64,000 bases of DNA, taken from assembly GCA_003184365.1 (NCBI GenBank), contig NKYR01000020.1, positions 316,116 to 380,115 on the forward strand. Direction: 5' to 3'. Under the pieces are notes generated by a model, which saw only the letters and a list, made by a program, of their open reading frames with translations, was not told the DNA's origin and did not search any database. The first letter of the stretch is position 1, and every line of letters begins with the position of its first letter. Both the position numbers and the translations under genes were made by a program. The DNA comes from Evernia prunastri. Lineage: Eukaryota; Ascomycota; Lecanoromycetes; Lecanorales; Parmeliaceae. Positions 21,994-32,454 of the stretch are shown here, piece by piece.

Positions 21994-23166
21994 ATGGGTC
22001 CTCTAAATGTACCCCTAGCGGCATTACCAGACGCGAGATCCCCTGATCTTTATCTCGATCATCCCACAACGGGAGAATGTCAAACAGTCTGGAAACTCAG
22101 CTCGCTGGCATGGACAGACGCACTGTCCCTGCCGCAATATCTCGAAGAATCGGCTTATTTAACCACAGTTCCTTTAGCAAAGGACGGAGGAATGACCAAC
22201 TGGATCTTGACTGACAAGAGACTGCCTGCAGACGAGCGGCCAATTCTATGCTCTTGTGAAACATTTCGCAAACGCGCATTCATAAGTGACAAGAATGGCA
22301 ATCTTACCGAGCAGATTATCCACGGCGTTGCCAGTGTATTCTGCGATCCAGTATTGCGACTCCGTGGCTATGGCTCCCGTTTGATGAGGGAGCTCTCTGA
22401 GGTCCTGCGCACTTTCCAAGCGAAGACGAAGAGATCCATCGGGAGTGTGCTGTACTCCGATATTGGGAAGAAGTACTACGCAGACCTTGGATGGCACCCT
22501 TTTCCTGTCAACACGCACATTGAGTCCGACCCATCCACGATTCTGGAAGGATCAAGAGCCATACAGCTTCTGTCTGGAGACCTTGCGCGTCTTTGTGAAG
22601 AGGATGAAGCTATGATCAGGAACGAGATGACTACTACTTCATCGCACCGAAAGACACGCATGATGCTCGTGCCTGATCACGACCACATGCTTTGGCATCA
22701 CAAGAAGGAAGAGTTCGTTTGCGATAAACTCTTCGGGAAGCAGCCTGAGATCAAGGGAGCAATCGTGGGGCAGCCTGGTCATCGGATGTGGGCAATTTGG
22801 ACACATCGCTTCTATGGAGACCCGGACTGTGCTTCTTCCGAGAACACACTCTACATCTTACGGCTGGTGATCGAAAATCAGGCTACTGCAAATACCTGCA
22901 ATTCAGAGCAATGTGACAGCCAAGTCGAGCAGATGAGAATCATACTTCAGACCGCCCAAACCGAGGCTGCCGAGTGGAAATTACACCGGGTTATGATGTG
23001 GGACCCCACACCTCTGGTGCTGAAATTGGTTGAACGAACAGGAATCCAGCACCGAAGGATAGAGCGGGAGCACGAGGGAATCGCTAGCCTTCTGTGGTAC
23101 GGAGAAGGTAACGGTAAAGAGGACACCCTGGAATGGCTTGGCAATGAGAAGTACGGATGGTGCTGA
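21994..23166 (+). CDS. LYC1-like lysine N-acetyltransferase (GNAT)
   Basis: Single exon, 390 residues, start ATGGGTCC at 21994. The N-terminal half has GNAT features: VWKLSSLAWTDALSLPQYLE, NWILTDKRLP...ILCSCETFRK, the core strand HGVASVFCDPVLRLRGYGSR with an RxxGxG acetyl-CoA loop, and SVLYSDIGKKYYADLGWHPF. The C-terminal half (MLVPDHDHMLWHHKKEEFVC, GAIVGQPGHRMWAIWTHRFY, LLWYGEG) is the region typical of LYC1 proteins. In Yarrowia lipolytica LYC1 N-acetylates lysine as the first step of lysine catabolism. The activity here is inferred from family resemblance; other acyl acceptors are possible in filamentous fungi. A second GNAT gene follows 380 bp downstream on the same strand. Confidence 0.8.
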   Translation: MGPLNVPLAALPDARSPDLYLDHPTTGECQTVWKLSSLAWTDALSLPQYLEESAYLTTVPLAKDGGMTNWILTDKRLPADERPILCSCETFRKRAFISDKNGNLTEQIIHGVASVFCDPVLRLRGYGSRLMRELSEVLRTFQAKTKRSIGSVLYSDIGKKYYADLGWHPFPVNTHIESDPSTILEGSRAIQLLSGDLARLCEEDEAMIRNEMTTTSSHRKTRMMLVPDHDHMLWHHKKEEFVCDKLFGKQPEIKGAIVGQPGHRMWAIWTHRFYGDPDCASSENTLYILRLVIENQATANTCNSEQCDSQVEQMRIILQTAQTEAAEWKLHRVMMWDPTPLVLKLVERTGIQHRRIEREHEGIASLLWYGEGNGKEDTLEWLGNEKYGWC

Positions 23167-23545
23167 GACCGCGTTTGAAAATGAGACCACAATATCCGTA
23201 GATATATATACTCGAAGTGGGCAGTGTTGTATGATCACGGCTCGAGAACCGAATGTATCAGTTGCGTACCTATCCTTTCCGTAGTGCTGTGCTCGTAATT
23301 GTGCGTAGGTGGTCAATCTTATTAACAACGATAGAATCCATTCAAGCGAAGGACTGTTAGTACTGTTTGCAAATGACCCTTGACCTACGAAAATTCCATC
23401 CGTTCGACTCAATACCTCCAATCATATCAAGAATGAAACCCCATCACCAGCCTCACCTGCCTACCCCTCGTAAATCCGTAAAACATCCGCCCCATCAATT
23501 CAAACTCACCTTCAACACTCCAAAAAACAACCCCACCCCACCCCC
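23167..23545. other. Short intergenic region between two GNAT genes
   Basis: No gene; the last 100 bp are C-rich and would be the 5' UTR of the next gene. Confidence 0.5.
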
Positions 23546-24473
23546 ATGCCTCTCCACCTCACCCGGGCCTCCGAAACCGACGCACCCCGCATCGCCGCCA
23601 TCCACATGGCCGCTTTCGGCACCAACGCCATGCTTCTCGCCCAATTCCCCACCCCATCCATCCGCAAAGACCTCCAAACCTGCATCTTGGCAAAAACCCT
23701 AGCCGACATTCGAGACCCGAAAATCGCCGTTCTCGTCGTGCGAGATGACGACGATCACGACGACGACGACGCGAGTAGTGGTGGTCGTAAAGGTAACGGT
23801 AATGGCAACGGTGAGGTGATCAGTTTTGCCAAGTGGAGCCTACCTGTGGGGAAAGGGGAGGGGTATGCGGAGGCGCCGTGGATGTGGCCGGAGGGAACGG
23901 ATCTGGACGTGTTGGGTCGGTGGAGTGAGTTGGTGGAGAGGGTGAAGGAGAGGGTGGTGGGGGAAGGGGTTTGTCATCGTAAGTTCATCACATACGACGA
24001 ATTTAGTTGAACCTGGAATGCCACATGTTTCCCCTGTCCTTCGCCTGGAAGAAAGTATCGGAAATATACTTCAAACCCCTGTTCCAGTCGCGCAATCCCT
24101 CCCTACAAGCCATTACCCATCCCTCACCACAAACCAACCCTCGTACAACAACAAAATTCTTACCCAACCCACAGGTCTCACCTTCATAGGCACCGATCCC
24201 CTGCACGAACGTCGAGGCGCAGCGTCACTCCTACTCCAATGGGGTCTCCGCCACTGCAAACAGGACAACGTCCCCGCCTACCTCGAAAGCACCGTTGACG
24301 CCGGGCCGCTCTACGAAAGACACGGATTCGCACGCGCGGAGACCATCTCCATGGCGCTGCAAGGGCGGGACGACGGCAGCGAGTCGGTGCTGTACGAGGA
24401 AGTGTGCTTCATCTTCAGACCGGGCGCTACGACGGCTCCTGCGATCGAACATGATTTGAAACCGATGCATTAG
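23546..24473 (+). CDS. GNAT family N-acetyltransferase
   Basis: Two exons, 23546-23978 and 24175-24473, with a 196-nt intron, giving 243 residues. The N-terminus MPLHLTRASETDAPRIAAIH followed by MAAFGTNAMLLAQFPTPSIR is a typical fungal GNAT opening, and the second exon carries LTFIGTDPLHERRGAASLLL with the RRGA acetyl-CoA loop, then LESTVDAGPLYERHGF. An Asp-rich and Gly/Asn-rich loop (DDDDHDDDDASSGGRKGNGNGNG) is inserted before GEVISFAKWSLP and is probably disordered. The acceptor is unknown; such proteins acetylate small molecules or protein N-termini. It lies next to a LYC1-like gene but the two sequences are of different GNAT subtypes. Confidence 0.8.
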
Positions 24474-25440
24474 CCCACCGATGGCAACAGTTCCACTGGT
24501 TACACGTGTCTCTCTTTGTCTGCGTCCTAACGGTTCAAACGCGCCCAGCCGAAGTCCTTTCCAACAAACACGGACTAAAAACCCGCAACGACATATGTAA
24601 GGGAAACACAACACGAACCCACTCGTAGAAAAGGTGGGAGAAAGGAATTCCAAAACGCCATTCCTCGTCCTGAAAGGACGGTCTCCCCATGATACAGTCC
24701 CACTAAAAAGAAAGACAGAAGTAGTCAAACCTGAACCAGCTAATCCTGCTCTCCCCCTTTGCCCTCCCAACCCATCAGCTCAATCCCCCATCCCCCTTCT
24801 CGCCTACAACGCCACCTCCCCCCTTCCTCCCCCAAACCCCCAACCAAAAACGCACCACCGTTCCCTGTCCAAACAAGCACAAACATGCGTAAACCCGTAA
24901 ACCATAAGCCATAAACCGCACCCAAAACCCCATAGCCCAGAATACAACCAACCGAAAACCCGCGCGGTCCGAACAGACCGCTGCACCAGCAGACAAGACT
25001 GAAACCGGGACAGAGTTGAACGCGCAGTCAGTTCGTAGAGATGGGGATGAAAGGGGTGTTCCTTGGCCCGAGACACCACCTGGAGAAGAGAGAGGGGGAG
25101 GGTGGGAGGAGGGGGTATTGGGCCCCTCTTCCCGGGGGAGCAAGGAACGTGGGACGAAGTAGGGGAAGCGTCACCGGCATAGAAGGCGGTTGGTTTTAGG
25201 GGGAGGATAAGGAAGGAAGAGAGGACGGGAGGAACGACTTGGGTTTCATTGTTGGGAAGGATGATCACGTCGTTGAAGTTTTGCTTGAGGCTTGGCGAAT
25301 CCTCTCTTGTGATGATGTCGCGAGTCATGATGAAGAGGGACGGAAAAGCATACCAACTAATGGCAGCGGGAGAATAAGCACCATCGTACACAGACTCGAC
25401 GTGTACAGTAGGCGTGTGCATATAATACAAGTTCGCTCAT
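24474..25440. other. Intergenic between convergent genes
   Basis: C-rich on the plus strand around 24770-24900, with only shadow frames. It holds the 3' ends of the GNAT gene and MIC60. Confidence 0.5.
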
Positions 25441-27728
25441 CTAATCGACCTTCAACCCCTCCAGCCTCGCCTGCGTAGAGATAACGTCCATCGCCTGCCT
25501 CACCTCCAAAACCCTTCTACACTCACTCAACCAATCCCAGCTCAGCGTCTTGGCCCATCCATCGAGCGTGTTCATCTCTCTAGCCGCCTCGTCCAGATTT
25601 CCCTCTTCGAGCAATGTTTCCGTTCTCGTAAGGATGCTTTCTACGTCATCGCCGACCGTCATTCCCTTCTTCTTGAACATGAACTTACTCAGCAGGAAAC
25701 TGGCTGCGTGGCTAGCGACGCCGGCATCTTCGGGCACAAGAGATGCTTTGCGGACTTCGGCGGCGACGCGGCGGAATCGGTCGATGAGTTGGGCAGCGGT
25801 TGGGACGCCGCGTTGGTAGGCGGTTGGGTTTATGGAAGCGATTGCTGCGTTAATGACGGGGTCGTTTGAGGCAACTTCTTTGAGGGCTGCAAGCTCACGA
25901 AGGAACGGGCGTGGGCGATCAGCGGTTTCAAGGCTAGAGCGCACAGCTTCAACGGCGACTTGCATATGTTGGGTCCTCAGGTTGGCATCAATGACCGAAT
26001 TCCAGTCTGCGGTCAGCTTTTCGAGCTCGCTTACGCTGGATGAAAGGTCAGAGAGTTTGGAGAGGCGACCATTCCGTTCTGTTTCGACGCGATCGGTGAC
26101 TTCGTTGATGAATTGCTTCTTCATGGCAACAGCTTGCTCAAGTAGCTCATTGCGGAGGCGCTGTTCGGAAACTTGTTGGGCTCGTTGGCTCTCACTATGT
26201 AGACGCTCCTGGTAGGATTGGACAATCTTTTCCCGCTCTGACTCGAACTCGCTTTTCCATCTGCCATCTTGATCCCTCATTTCCTCTTCGAGACGGCGTA
26301 CGAGCTCTTTGGCTGCGGTGTCGAACTCCGTTTGTGTGGATTTAATTTTCTCTTCTGCAGACCTTTTTTCGGCTTCCTTTAGAGACATTATACGACCACC
26401 AACGTTTGCGAGAGCCGCTTTTGCTTTGTCGATCGTGGAATTGTATTTAAACGAGGCCCCATCGGCGTTTACTACGGTAATTATATCGTTGACGATCTTC
26501 ACTAGATCCTGGACTATGGGCTCGTCGGCATTTTTGATCTTGAGGGGATCGATGCTCTCCATTGGCATGAACCGGCTAGGCTCATTAACTTCTGGTGGTC
26601 TTTTAGATGCGGCCTTGGAACTTTCCGTAGATTTTTGAGGAGGCGGAGCAGGGGTGGGCGGTTTTGGTTCTGCGGGCGGCGGTGACGCTTTGGGAGGAAC
26701 TTTTTCTGCTTTCGGCTTTTCACTTGGTGGAGGGCTTCTCGGAGAGGGTCCTGCATCCTTCTTTGCCTTTTCGACCGCCATGGTCTTCTCAGGCCCTGTA
26801 CCAGTAGCGGGTGCCTGTCCCTCAACCCCTATCTTGGGTCCTGCCTGATTCGCGTCCAAAGCGCTCATATGGCGGCCTTTCGTCTGCAAGTCACTTCCTT
26901 GATGTTCATCACCAGCCACTTTCCAAGACACCCCACTTTTACTTGGAATGGTGATTTTATTGCCAGTGTCAGGGGATGGACGGTTCGTAGGGTTCGTGAG
27001 GGTTGGGAAGCGTCTACGGAATTCTCTCTCTTCAAAATATAGCACTGCATCTTCGCCGAATGGAATGTACTCAGTGAAGAAGTCGTGAAAGTTGTCTGAG
27101 CGTAAAGAGTAGAAGGTCCCACCAGCGAAACTCAGAGCACTTGCCAGGATCAAGAATGCAAATGTATTTCGGATCCGTCGAGACCTTCGCTTAGGAGGAG
27201 GTGGAGGTGGAGGAGATGGCGGTGGGGGTGGGGGAGTTGTCGGAGCAGGCTTTTCCGGTGGCGGAGTTGTTGGAGGGATGGGAGCTGCACCAGCCCCTGG
27301 AGGTGCCGAGGTAGGTGGTGCTATCTGAGTCTTGCCTCCAGGTGGAGTAGGAGGCATGAGAGGGACATTCTGAGGAGGTACCGAAGTATCGAAGGAAGGA
27401 GTAGCTGGTGAAGGTTGCGCAGGGGAGGCGGATAAAACAGGCCCAGGCGGAGGAGGTTGAGGCTTGGTTGCAGTGACACTTTGTGTTCCAGGAAGAACGA
27501 TGGCGTCGGAGTCATGTATACTAGGTTTTGTATTGGCATCTCCTTTATCCGCAAAGGACCTCTGCGCAGCTAGCTGTCAGTGCCATATCCAAGCTCGTGT
27601 GATTGCAGGAGCTCTACCTTGAGGATGTTCTGGTCCAGGCGCGTTCCGGGCCATTGAGTCATGGATCCTGGACCAATCGGTCTTCGGACCACTTGCCTCG
27701 CAAGAGGCACAGCCTGACGAAGCATCAT
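25441..27728 (-). CDS. MIC60: MICOS complex subunit MIC60 (mitofilin)
   Basis: Two exons on the minus strand: 27728-27618 and 27561-25441 (56-nt intron), about 742 residues. Two in-frame ATGs open it (27728, 27725); the N-terminus MLRQAVPLARQVVRRPIGPG is rich in Arg and lacks acids, a mitochondrial presequence, and the intron falls just before RSFADKG. A long Pro-rich segment (runs of TPPPPPPSPPPPPPPKRR) precedes one transmembrane helix (RNTFAFLILASALSFAGGTF, near residue 165-185). The middle is a long coiled coil (AEKRSAEEKIKSTQTEF, RRLEEEMRDQDGRWKSEFES), and the C-terminus is the conserved mitofilin domain (PFLRELAALKEV, YQRGVPTAAQLIDRFRRV, LDGWAKTLSWDWL). MIC60 anchors the MICOS complex at crista junctions of the inner mitochondrial membrane and contacts outer-membrane import machinery. 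The proline stretch is longer than in yeast. Confidence 0.92.
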
Positions 27729-28212
27729 GAGCTTTGCGCACATTTGCGAAGACCGGGGACTCGTGTGGGAAGCTGTCAGAAAACTTCCCAGAACGCGGAT
27801 TGTTCCTGGGAAACGGATACGCTAGAGCCAATGAGGTTAGAACACCTCTGTCAGAGTCAGCTAAGAATGGGTCGACCGCCCTGGGAACAAGAAAGACAGC
27901 TTTTTTGGCACAATTCTACGGATATTGAAAAGAACAGATGGGTCTTCCATTTTTTAGACTGCTATATAAGCTGTATCAGGCCGAGGAGTTCAGTTTTTAT
28001 CATTCAAGTCGACAATGTATGCGGAGATTCACGCAACTACAAGCTCTAAGTTCATGCACATCTTTGGCAATCTTCTCAGTCCCGCGGTAAAATCGATAGT
28101 CATGTTTATGTAATAAACAAGATATGCACTATACTGGTATCAGAACGCCCACCGTAGTAGGATGCTCGCTGAATCGCACGACCGGTAAAAGAAGGAATGC
28201 AGGATACAGTTT
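27729..28212. other. Intergenic, promoter of MIC60
   Basis: Between two minus-strand genes. No gene or named motif recognised. Confidence 0.5.
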
Positions 28213-31200
28213 TTACAACCAAAACAGCCACCTCAATGCCTTGACAAAACCGCCGATAATGCCACGGACAAACCTAACGATTACCACAACAAACCAGACC
28301 ACCCACATGATACCTAGCAACGTCCACTCGACCATTGCCCATCCTATTCTTCTCGCATATCTTAACCTCCGGCGCCTTCTCCGCAGGATATCATCTACGC
28401 TGTCATTTAACTGCTTGATGGCTAGTGTATGCGTAGTCGTAAGCTCTGTGCTGAGTGTGTCTGCATCATCCGCGGAAGCTCTCACGATGGGCGTAAGCGT
28501 GTACGTAACTTGCTCGTCGATAGCCTTGATCTGGGCGTTCAACTTCTCGACCGTATTGTGAGCGAAGCGTTCAGCGTCATCCCTCAAACTCTGAGTATCT
28601 GTTTCAATATTGCTGATTAGCATCCTCGCAGCGAGTAGAGATTCCTGTGATCGAGGGACGTGCGGTATGGGCCCTTTGAATATGCCCTCAAGCTCTTGAA
28701 GAAACGGTGCAGGCTTTTCCGGGACTTCGTCCGCTCGGCGGGCTATTTCGTTGGCTTTTACTCCTGATGAAAGTAGCAAAGCTCTGACTCGAGCAATATC
28801 GCGCTTATTCACAGGTCCATGTACATTAGAGACGCCTCGATCAGATATGCTCCATTGCCGTTTTCCTTCTAAGTCGGGGCGCTGTGGCGATTCCCTTGGC
28901 CTGCTTTCTAGACCTGCTAGACCAGTGGGTGCAACTTGTCCAGTCCCTGCTTTGCCGGGAATGCCCAACATTGCATTGAGTCTTCTATCTGCACTGCGTA
29001 CCCGACGGTCTGAGCGGCTACTACTGCTTTGGCGAGAGTCGTCATCATGTGTCACTCGTGGCTGAGACCGAATTGGAGAGGATTCTCGAGAAGAAGAGGG
29101 CGAGATCCCCGTCATGTCAATTTTCGGTGGCGCAAGACGATCGAATCTGCTAGACCTTCCTCTTTCACGCTGTGCTAGTTGCTGCCGAGTAATGTGATCG
29201 TGATCCGGAGAAGCCTTGGTCGATTGAGGTGACTGCTCGTCTCTGTGGGTTGATGATCGAAAGTTTGGTAAATTGCTCATGTAGTATCTGGGCTTCTCGC
29301 TATTTGTAGACACTTTTGACAGACTTCCTCCATCTCTTGTCGTGGTCCGAGACAGGTCGTTCTTTGGACTATTGTCTAACCCACTTGTGTCACCCTCATC
29401 CATGTCCGACTCTTCCGATGTTGCGTAGCTGGATACTGGAGAAGCGACCCTAGAAGCGTGGTTGTTGTCTTTTCTCCAAAACATATCACCAACTCTGGAG
29501 ACTTCGCTGCCTACAAGCTCTGCAATTCTGCCACCCTTAAAAAGTCCTCGCAGCCTCGAGTCGGATCCATTAAAGTTCTTGATGCTTCTAATGGAGCTGC
29601 CATCTAAAGGCCTGTATCTGTTGCCCGAAGCTTCACTCATGACTGGGGTAAACGACCCACTGCTCGATCCCATTGATTTTTCTTTGCGTAACATATTCAC
29701 AAGTTGAGATTCATTAGTCGTCGTCCGCGACACATCTGTCGTTCCACTCGAGTCTGGGTCATTCTCGGCGATAGCTCGTCTATTGACGCTTCGAGAGCGA
29801 TCGCGCCGGGAAGATTCCATTCGAGATGGAAATGGCTTTCTAGGTGACGCTACCGCCGACGGGGGGGTTGCAGGCGGAGACAGGTTAATTGCAATGCTAG
29901 GAATGAACCCAGGTGCCGTAGGTGAACTGGGCGCCGTCAAATCGAGGTCGTCTGAGGACATACGATGATGGTGAAAACTTTCTTCGTCCAGACTTGCCCT
30001 GGCTGAGATTGGTTGCTTTATTGTAACAGGTACATCGGTTCTCATGCGCTGGGGAGCATTTGGACGACGTCTGTTGCCAGGTTGCTTAACTTTATCTCTC
30101 ACGGTGCTGTCTTGAGCCTTTGGATCAAGCTCTGCCATGCCATCGGTGTCTTGTTCTGGTCTCTGGTCGTCTGGACGGCTAGATTCCACCTCTTTAGCAA
30201 GCATTTCCATCATCTGCTTTTCTAATGCTGCAGTCTCGAGATCGTCATGGCCTCTTTTAGGTTTGCGCCCGCTCCGCTGGTAGGAGTGGTCTGAGTCTGA
30301 GGAGCTTCGAGATCTAACGAGCTTCTTAGGCCACCTAGACTTGCGATCCCGAGAACCATTATCTTCGGAGACCGGTGATCTGGGCTCATGTACGTCAAAG
30401 CTTCGACGCCCACGGTCTTTGGAATCCTTACGGGAGTGATCGGCCAATGCTCGAACTCTGTCGGGAGATGCATGCTCTCTGATCGCACTCTCAGAGCGTC
30501 TTAATGAGCTTGTGTTCGACTCAATACTTGCTCTCGGCGTGTAGTCTTTGCGAAATGGGTGACCTGTTGTGACCTTCTTGCCCGCCGCATCTTCTATATG
30601 CTCGAGGTTATCATCCTGGTACAGCCAATGCGCGTCGGCAAGCATGTCCCACGATGTAAACTCCCAATCCATACGCGGTCTTCCGACCTTTCGGGGTTGA
30701 GAGCCCGCCGAGGGTGGAGCGCTTGAATCCTGTAAACCATCGACCAGAGGATACTCTCTGCTAGCTGTGTCCAGTGATGGCAAGGGGAAACGTCGGTCAA
30801 TGCGGGATAGTCCGTCTTCTCGTTCGCTTGCAACTGTATCCACCCAGATCCTCACCCGATCAAGATCCTTCCAGCCACCCGCTTCAGCATCTAGAGGCCG
30901 TCTTTCCCGAAATCGGACCTTTCTGTTGCGGATATACTGCAAAGGATTGTAAGGCCTTCCCAGACCGGTGGACAGCTCACTTTGGTACTTTGCTGCACTT
31001 TTGCTCGACGCTGGCTTGGTCTTGGAGCTGGTGGGTATTGGAGGAAGATATTGAAGTAGCCTTCTGTACTCGTACATCAATTCTAAAGCGACTCTTGCCT
31101 TTTCTGCGCGTGAGAATGTAGCATCGGAGGCGTCGAAGAGAATGTTGTCAGCCACTCCAGTGTCAAGATCCGGCAATAGCGTAGACTGCCTCTTCCCGAT

Positions 31201-32064
31201 CTGTTCTTTCTGTACGTGTGGAGAATCGGATCCAGACCCTTTATTGGTGGATGATCTGCCTGATCTGCTAGATCTCGGCGATATGTTCCTTGACGCCTGT
31301 CTCTGATGTTGCAGCTGTTGGCGTAGACTTCCACCGCTTGCGCTATTAGGTAGCACAAGCGTTTGCTGTCCAGAAGATATGATGCGCCTGGCTCCAACCA
31401 CATCTCGAGGTATGAGTAGACCACCGCTGCTAAAATTCCTGCGACGACTTTCGCTGAGGTTCAACGCAAGGTTGACAATCTGCGCAGGATCTGTATCGTG
31501 GCCAATAGCGCTTCTTTCATTTGGCAGCAACGCTGCACCCGAGCTAGTGGCTGATTCGGCAGATGTACCATTGCTATTCACACTCGAGCGGACGCTTTGC
31601 CTAGTAGTTGATTGTACTGAAGACCATTTATCTCTTTCGGAAGCTTCAATTTTGTCTGCATGTTCTGCTGGATGGACGTTGACGACTTCTGTAGCTAGCG
31701 GCGAGCTTCCTATTGAAGCTTTCTGGCGGTGTCTTTGACGAGCGCTTGCACGCTTGGGCACGACCAAATCGCCTTCTTCAGCTTTTCGCTTCCCTTTCAC
31801 ATCTCCAGTAATGTCTGGTTCCATATGTGGGGAAGATCTGGTTTCCGAAGCAGGAGCAAGTGTTGTCTGCAACAAGAACCCTCCCGAGCTCCTCGGTTTA
31901 TGCCTCCGTTGTATGGGCTCATCTTGGGCCAGATTTGCGGTTACCGTCTCTTCGCGTTCGGATTCTATTGTTGCTGGATCATGTCTCAAGCTATTGGTTC
32001 TCTCCGCATCTAGTGGTACTCCTGAGGCGGGGGAAGCGGACGAGCCGCTAGATTGGCCGGACAT
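28213..32064 (-). CDS. Large Ser/Arg-rich protein with C-terminal membrane anchor, conserved in moulds
   Basis: Single exon, 1283 residues, start MSGQSSGSSASPASG at 32064. Most of the chain is low-complexity Ser/Arg/Asp sequence and probably disordered. Conserved-looking islands are PAQIVNLALNLSESRRRNFS, an RVALELMYEYRRLLQYLPPI segment, GRPYNPLQYIRNRKVRFRER followed by RPLDAEAGGWKDLDRVRIWV, and WEFTSWDMLADAHWLYQDD. Near the C-terminus a helical region (SLLAARMLISNIETDTQSLR, LNAQIKAIDEQVTYTLTPIV) leads to RRRRRLRYARRIGWAMVEWT and a hydrophobic stretch to the end. This suggests a tail-anchored or hairpin-anchored membrane protein with a large cytosolic regulatory region rich in phosphorylation sites. 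I do not know a function for the family; the islands look like those of a conserved, uncharacterised Pezizomycotina protein. Confidence 0.75.
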   Translation of the reverse strand: MSGQSSGSSASPASGVPLDAERTNSLRHDPATIESEREETVTANLAQDEPIQRRHKPRSSGGFLLQTTLAPASETRSSPHMEPDITGDVKGKRKAEEGDLVVPKRASARQRHRQKASIGSSPLATEVVNVHPAEHADKIEASERDKWSSVQSTTRQSVRSSVNSNGTSAESATSSGAALLPNERSAIGHDTDPAQIVNLALNLSESRRRNFSSGGLLIPRDVVGARRIISSGQQTLVLPNSASGGSLRQQLQHQRQASRNISPRSSRSGRSSTNKGSGSDSPHVQKEQIGKRQSTLLPDLDTGVADNILFDASDATFSRAEKARVALELMYEYRRLLQYLPPIPTSSKTKPASSKSAAKYQSELSTGLGRPYNPLQYIRNRKVRFRERRPLDAEAGGWKDLDRVRIWVDTVASEREDGLSRIDRRFPLPSLDTASREYPLVDGLQDSSAPPSAGSQPRKVGRPRMDWEFTSWDMLADAHWLYQDDNLEHIEDAAGKKVTTGHPFRKDYTPRASIESNTSSLRRSESAIREHASPDRVRALADHSRKDSKDRGRRSFDVHEPRSPVSEDNGSRDRKSRWPKKLVRSRSSSDSDHSYQRSGRKPKRGHDDLETAALEKQMMEMLAKEVESSRPDDQRPEQDTDGMAELDPKAQDSTVRDKVKQPGNRRRPNAPQRMRTDVPVTIKQPISARASLDEESFHHHRMSSDDLDLTAPSSPTAPGFIPSIAINLSPPATPPSAVASPRKPFPSRMESSRRDRSRSVNRRAIAENDPDSSGTTDVSRTTTNESQLVNMLRKEKSMGSSSGSFTPVMSEASGNRYRPLDGSSIRSIKNFNGSDSRLRGLFKGGRIAELVGSEVSRVGDMFWRKDNNHASRVASPVSSYATSEESDMDEGDTSGLDNSPKNDLSRTTTRDGGSLSKVSTNSEKPRYYMSNLPNFRSSTHRDEQSPQSTKASPDHDHITRQQLAQRERGRSSRFDRLAPPKIDMTGISPSSSRESSPIRSQPRVTHDDDSRQSSSSRSDRRVRSADRRLNAMLGIPGKAGTGQVAPTGLAGLESRPRESPQRPDLEGKRQWSISDRGVSNVHGPVNKRDIARVRALLLSSGVKANEIARRADEVPEKPAPFLQELEGIFKGPIPHVPRSQESLLAARMLISNIETDTQSLRDDAERFAHNTVEKLNAQIKAIDEQVTYTLTPIVRASADDADTLSTELTTTHTLAIKQLNDSVDDILRRRRRRLRYARRIGWAMVEWTLLGIMWVVWFVVVIVRFVRGIIGGFVKALRWLFWL

Positions 32065-32454
32065 GGCATCTTAGAGGCGGTGCGGAGGGAGTTCCTGGAA
32101 AAATCATAACTCCCGGTGCATCCTGGCCATAATCGGGGAAAAGTGACTGGGGTACAGGCGACGAAGGCGAAAGATGCACACTCTCTCTGGGCCTCGGCTT
32201 TAGTCGCCTTCGCCCGATTGAAGCTCTTGGCGCATTCAGCCCTATTCAAAGTTTAGGTGCTTTCTCCAGGAGTACAAGTGCTTGCAGATAAGGCAAAGTC
32301 GTGGATCCTTCCTACTGCATTTTGGAGAGGTGCGAGGACTTCATGGTTGTATCTCTTTGATATTTTTGGTCAAACTCGTGAGTGACTTGACCAATATATA
32401 CAGATTGCTTTTACCGTTCTCGAGATTTGTACAATAATGTAATTCGTTTCATTC
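32065..32454. other. Intergenic between two minus-strand genes
   Basis: Promoter of the large Ser-rich gene and 3' flank of the dehydrogenase. A CGAAGGCGA / TCGCCTTCG pair at about 32161-32214 is a loose inverted motif; no function assigned. Confidence 0.4.

Noticed and set aside
24740..25430. Several long minus-strand frames after the GNAT gene
   Set aside because: They arise from C-rich low-complexity DNA and show no domain.
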